From Desulfobacterales bacterium (GTDB taxonomy: Bacteria > Desulfobacterota > Desulfobacteria > Desulfobacterales > JAHIVH01): a stretch of 8,291 nt of DNA. The stretch lies in assembly GCA_020056645.1 (NCBI GenBank), contig JAGVHJ010000154.1:1-8291 (forward strand). Direction: 5' to 3'. The notes beneath the pieces are model-generated. The model searched no databases, was not told the origin of the DNA, and worked only from the letters and a program-made list of their open reading frames with translations. The translations under genes were made by a program, and so were the position numbers. The stretch's first letter is position 1. Each line of letters begins with the position of its first letter. Of this stretch, positions 7,077 to 8,291 are shown piece after piece.

Positions 7077-7934
7077 TTACGGTAGCGCCTTGATCATCGT
7101 GTCGACGATTCTGGTCAAGGCCTCGGTGAATTCGCTTTTCCCGGTCTCGTCGGCGATGGGCTTCCCATCGTCGCAGGCTTCAACCACATGGGGCTCAAAG
7201 GGGAGAGTGCCCAAAAAAGGAATATCCATCTCCTGGGCGGTTTTTATTCCACCGCCGCTTTTAAAGAGGCTGATTTTGATATTGCAGCCCGGACAGGTGA
7301 AGGGACCCATGTTTTCGATGAGCCCCAGCGGATCGACGTTGACGGTTTTGCAGAAATTAATCGATTTTCGAACATCGGCCAGCGCCACCTCCTGGGGAGT
7401 GGTGATGATCACGGATCTCGCGTCCTTGATCGCCTGGACCACGGTCAGGGGCTCGTCACCGGTTCCCGGCGGAGAGTCGATCACCAGGAAGTCCAAATTC
7501 CCCCACTGGACGTTGCCAATAAATTGATGAATAATATTGGCTTTGACCGGACCTCTCCAGATGACCGCCTGGTTTTTTTCCTGCATGAGGGACTGCATGG
7601 AGATCACCTTCAGATTCTCCTTGACCGCAACGGGAATGAGCCGTTTATCCTGAGTCACATCAAGGAGCCCGGTCAAGCCCATGATCTGGGCGATGCTCGG
7701 CCCATGGACATCCACATCCATGAGGCCTACCTGATAGCCTTTGTTTGCGAGGATAACGGCGATATTGGCGGCGATGCTGCTCTTTCCAACGCCTCCCTTG
7801 CCGCTCATGACGAGAATTTTGTGTTTGATTTTTGCGAGCGACTCCTGAACCAGACGCTGCTGGGGGTCCTGGCCGTGAGAGGAGCCGCATGATGTTTTGC
7901 CTGTTTTTACCTTGTCAACGCTGTCGTGTATCAT
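7077..7934 (-). CDS. mrp: Mrp/Nbp35-family Fe-S cluster carrier ATPase
   Basis: Mrp/ApbC proteins are cytosolic P-loop ATPases of the SIMIBI class that bind a bridging [4Fe-4S] cluster as a dimer and pass it to apoproteins. The 285-residue protein has a deviant Walker A, GKGGVGKSS (45-53), the switch segment DVDVHGPS (73-80), DSPPGTGD (153-160), TTPQEVALADVRK (178-190), and the cluster-binding CPGC (C214, C217). The N-terminal DUF59/MIP18 domain of E. coli-type Mrp is absent. The N-terminal tail has only one cysteine (C16, in SCGSSHG), not the multi-cysteine ferredoxin-like site of eukaryotic Nbp35. The ATG at 7934 follows a full AGGAGG at 7946-7951 with an 11-base spacer, slightly long. It is the first gene of the run, and its ribosome binding site may be masked by upstream RNA pairing (see the leader entry). 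Confidence 0.95.
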   Translation of the reverse strand: MIHDSVDKVKTGKTSCGSSHGQDPQQRLVQESLAKIKHKILVMSGKGGVGKSSIAANIAVILANKGYQVGLMDVDVHGPSIAQIMGLTGLLDVTQDKRLIPVAVKENLKVISMQSLMQEKNQAVIWRGPVKANIIHQFIGNVQWGNLDFLVIDSPPGTGDEPLTVVQAIKDARSVIITTPQEVALADVRKSINFCKTVNVDPLGLIENMGPFTCPGCNIKISLFKSGGGIKTAQEMDIPFLGTLPFEPHVVEACDDGKPIADETGKSEFTEALTRIVDTMIKALP

Positions 7935-7945
7935 TTTTTAAAAAA

Positions 7946-7951
7946 CCTCCT
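7946..7951 (-). promoter_or_regulatory. Shine-Dalgarno of mrp (AGGAGG)
   Basis: A full AGGAGG lies on the minus strand 11 bases before the mrp ATG, separated by a T6-A5 run. It is the strongest ribosome binding site in the window, and it supports the start at 7934. Five of its bases are complementary to 7984-7988 in the leader. Confidence 0.75.
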
Positions 7952-8000
7952 GAACGTGTTTGTCCATCCTTAAATGTAAAAGATCAGGAGCCGGATGGAC
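7947..8000 (-). promoter_or_regulatory. Candidate SD-sequestering pseudoknot leader of mrp
   Basis: On the minus-strand transcript, GTCCATCC (8000-7993) can pair perfectly with GGATGGAC (7969-7962), and CTCCTGA (7990-7984), lying in the loop of that stem, can pair perfectly with TCAGGAG (7953-7947), which includes most of the mrp Shine-Dalgarno. The order of the four segments is that of an H-type pseudoknot, with connecting stretches of 2, 14 and 8 bases. Pairing of the second stem would hide the ribosome binding site, the way several translational riboswitches work. I do not recognise a known riboswitch class. The pairings are seen in the sequence; the regulatory role is inferred and could be chance for a 54-base segment. 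Confidence 0.4.
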
Positions 8001-8128
8001 GATGAATGCTCCCAAACGTCAAGTGTCTCTTTTGAACCATTTTTGTTCCTTTGACAATAAAAAAAGAGGCGCTTTTCGTGCAGGGGGTGATCCCTGGTTA
8101 TCCGAGAAGATAATTGCAAAATAAAAGT
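8001..8128. other. Gene-free stretch upstream of mrp leader
   Basis: No gene is seen here. It holds a small perfect hairpin, CAGGG (8081-8085) with CCCTG (8092-8096), a weak AAAAG/CTTTT stem at 8062-8076, and a seven-base A run at 8059-8065 that reads as T7 on the minus strand. The promoter for mrp is expected in or beyond this stretch, but no pair of good -35 and -10 boxes is visible. Confidence 0.5.
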
Positions 8129-8291
8129 AACTATTCAGCAGCGATTCATCAAGATGGCGAAAAACCCGTTTTGTTCGTTCCCTATTTTTTTCGGGGGCAC
8201 TGGGCTCCGACGATGCAAGAATAGCGTTTTGACGTTGTTCTGCTCGGCGTCATGGTGTCTTATGCAGCGCGTTGCATCGTAAGAATAGTTT
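8129..8291. repeat. Cluster of inverted and direct repeats, possible dispersed element
   Basis: This stretch belongs to the gene-free 7935-8291 region. AACTATTC (8129-8136) is the exact inverse of GAATAGTT (8283-8290). ACGATGCAA (8210-8218) is the exact inverse of TTGCATCGT (8272-8280). AAGAATAG occurs twice in direct orientation (8217-8224 and 8281-8288), 64 bases apart. CTTATGCA (8259-8266) can fold on TGCATCGTAAG (8273-8283) with a 3-base bulge. No open reading frame of useful size with a ribosome binding site is seen on either strand. The density of repeats suggests part of a dispersed palindromic element that may continue past the window edge; no transposase is present. Confidence 0.45.

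Noticed and set aside
7188..7892. 234-codon plus-strand open frame opposite mrp
   Set aside because: It is antisense to a clear Mrp gene, has no recognisable domains and no good ribosome binding site.
7994..8022. Promoter with TTGACG (8022-8017) as -35 for mrp
   Set aside because: The position 17 bases downstream reads TCCATC, a very poor -10 box.
8059..8096. Terminator or attenuator on the minus strand (CAGGG hairpin then T7)
   Set aside because: The T-run is about 15 bases from the hairpin, and the nearer AAAAG/CTTTT stem is too weak to terminate.
8182..8253. 23-codon minus-strand open frame starting at 8253
   Set aside because: No Shine-Dalgarno precedes it, it runs into the repeat cluster, and no family is recognisable.
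7000..8291. CRISPR array or tRNA gene
   Set aside because: No regularly spaced direct repeats of CRISPR length and no cloverleaf with T-loop and anticodon arm were found.

Overview
The window is one block of six protein-coding genes, all on the minus strand, followed at its right end by about 357 bases without a convincing gene. Gene content points to an anaerobic bacterium of the Desulfobacterota (sulfate-reducing Deltaproteobacteria) type: a short Mrp/Nbp35 ATPase without the DUF59 domain, a UPF0280/COG2122 protein (a family found mainly in methanogens and strict anaerobes), and an AMIN-Amidase_3 cell-wall hydrolase behind a TPR-like region. This assignment is inferred from gene families; no marker gene is present to confirm it.

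In transcription order, from high to low coordinates: a palindrome-rich intergenic region (7935-8291) that contains a possible RNA leader; mrp, an Fe-S cluster carrier ATPase (7077-7934); a 96-base gap almost filled by a nested inverted repeat (7000-7074); a dGTPase-like HD phosphohydrolase (5811-6980); a UPF0280 ApbE-like protein (5078-5800); a small LapA-type membrane protein (4619-4996); mutS (1920-4571); and a periplasmic N-acetylmuramoyl-L-alanine amidase (55-1923). The mutS stop and the amidase start overlap as ATGA. Gaps elsewhere are 10 to 96 bases, and no convincing intrinsic terminator or internal promoter was seen, so a single operon is plausible but unproven.

Functionally the set is mixed. 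MutS and the dGTPase both bear on replication fidelity (mismatch recognition and dNTP pool control). Mrp and UPF0280 both touch sulfur or Fe-S metabolism. The amidase and the LapA-like protein belong to the envelope. These are mostly ordinary housekeeping families and I see no new multi-gene system. The most interesting signals are non-coding: two interlocking inverted repeats in front of mrp that could form an H-type pseudoknot hiding its Shine-Dalgarno sequence; a 75-base nested palindrome 2 bases after the mrp stop codon; and a cluster of inverted and direct repeats at the right edge that resembles part of a dispersed element.
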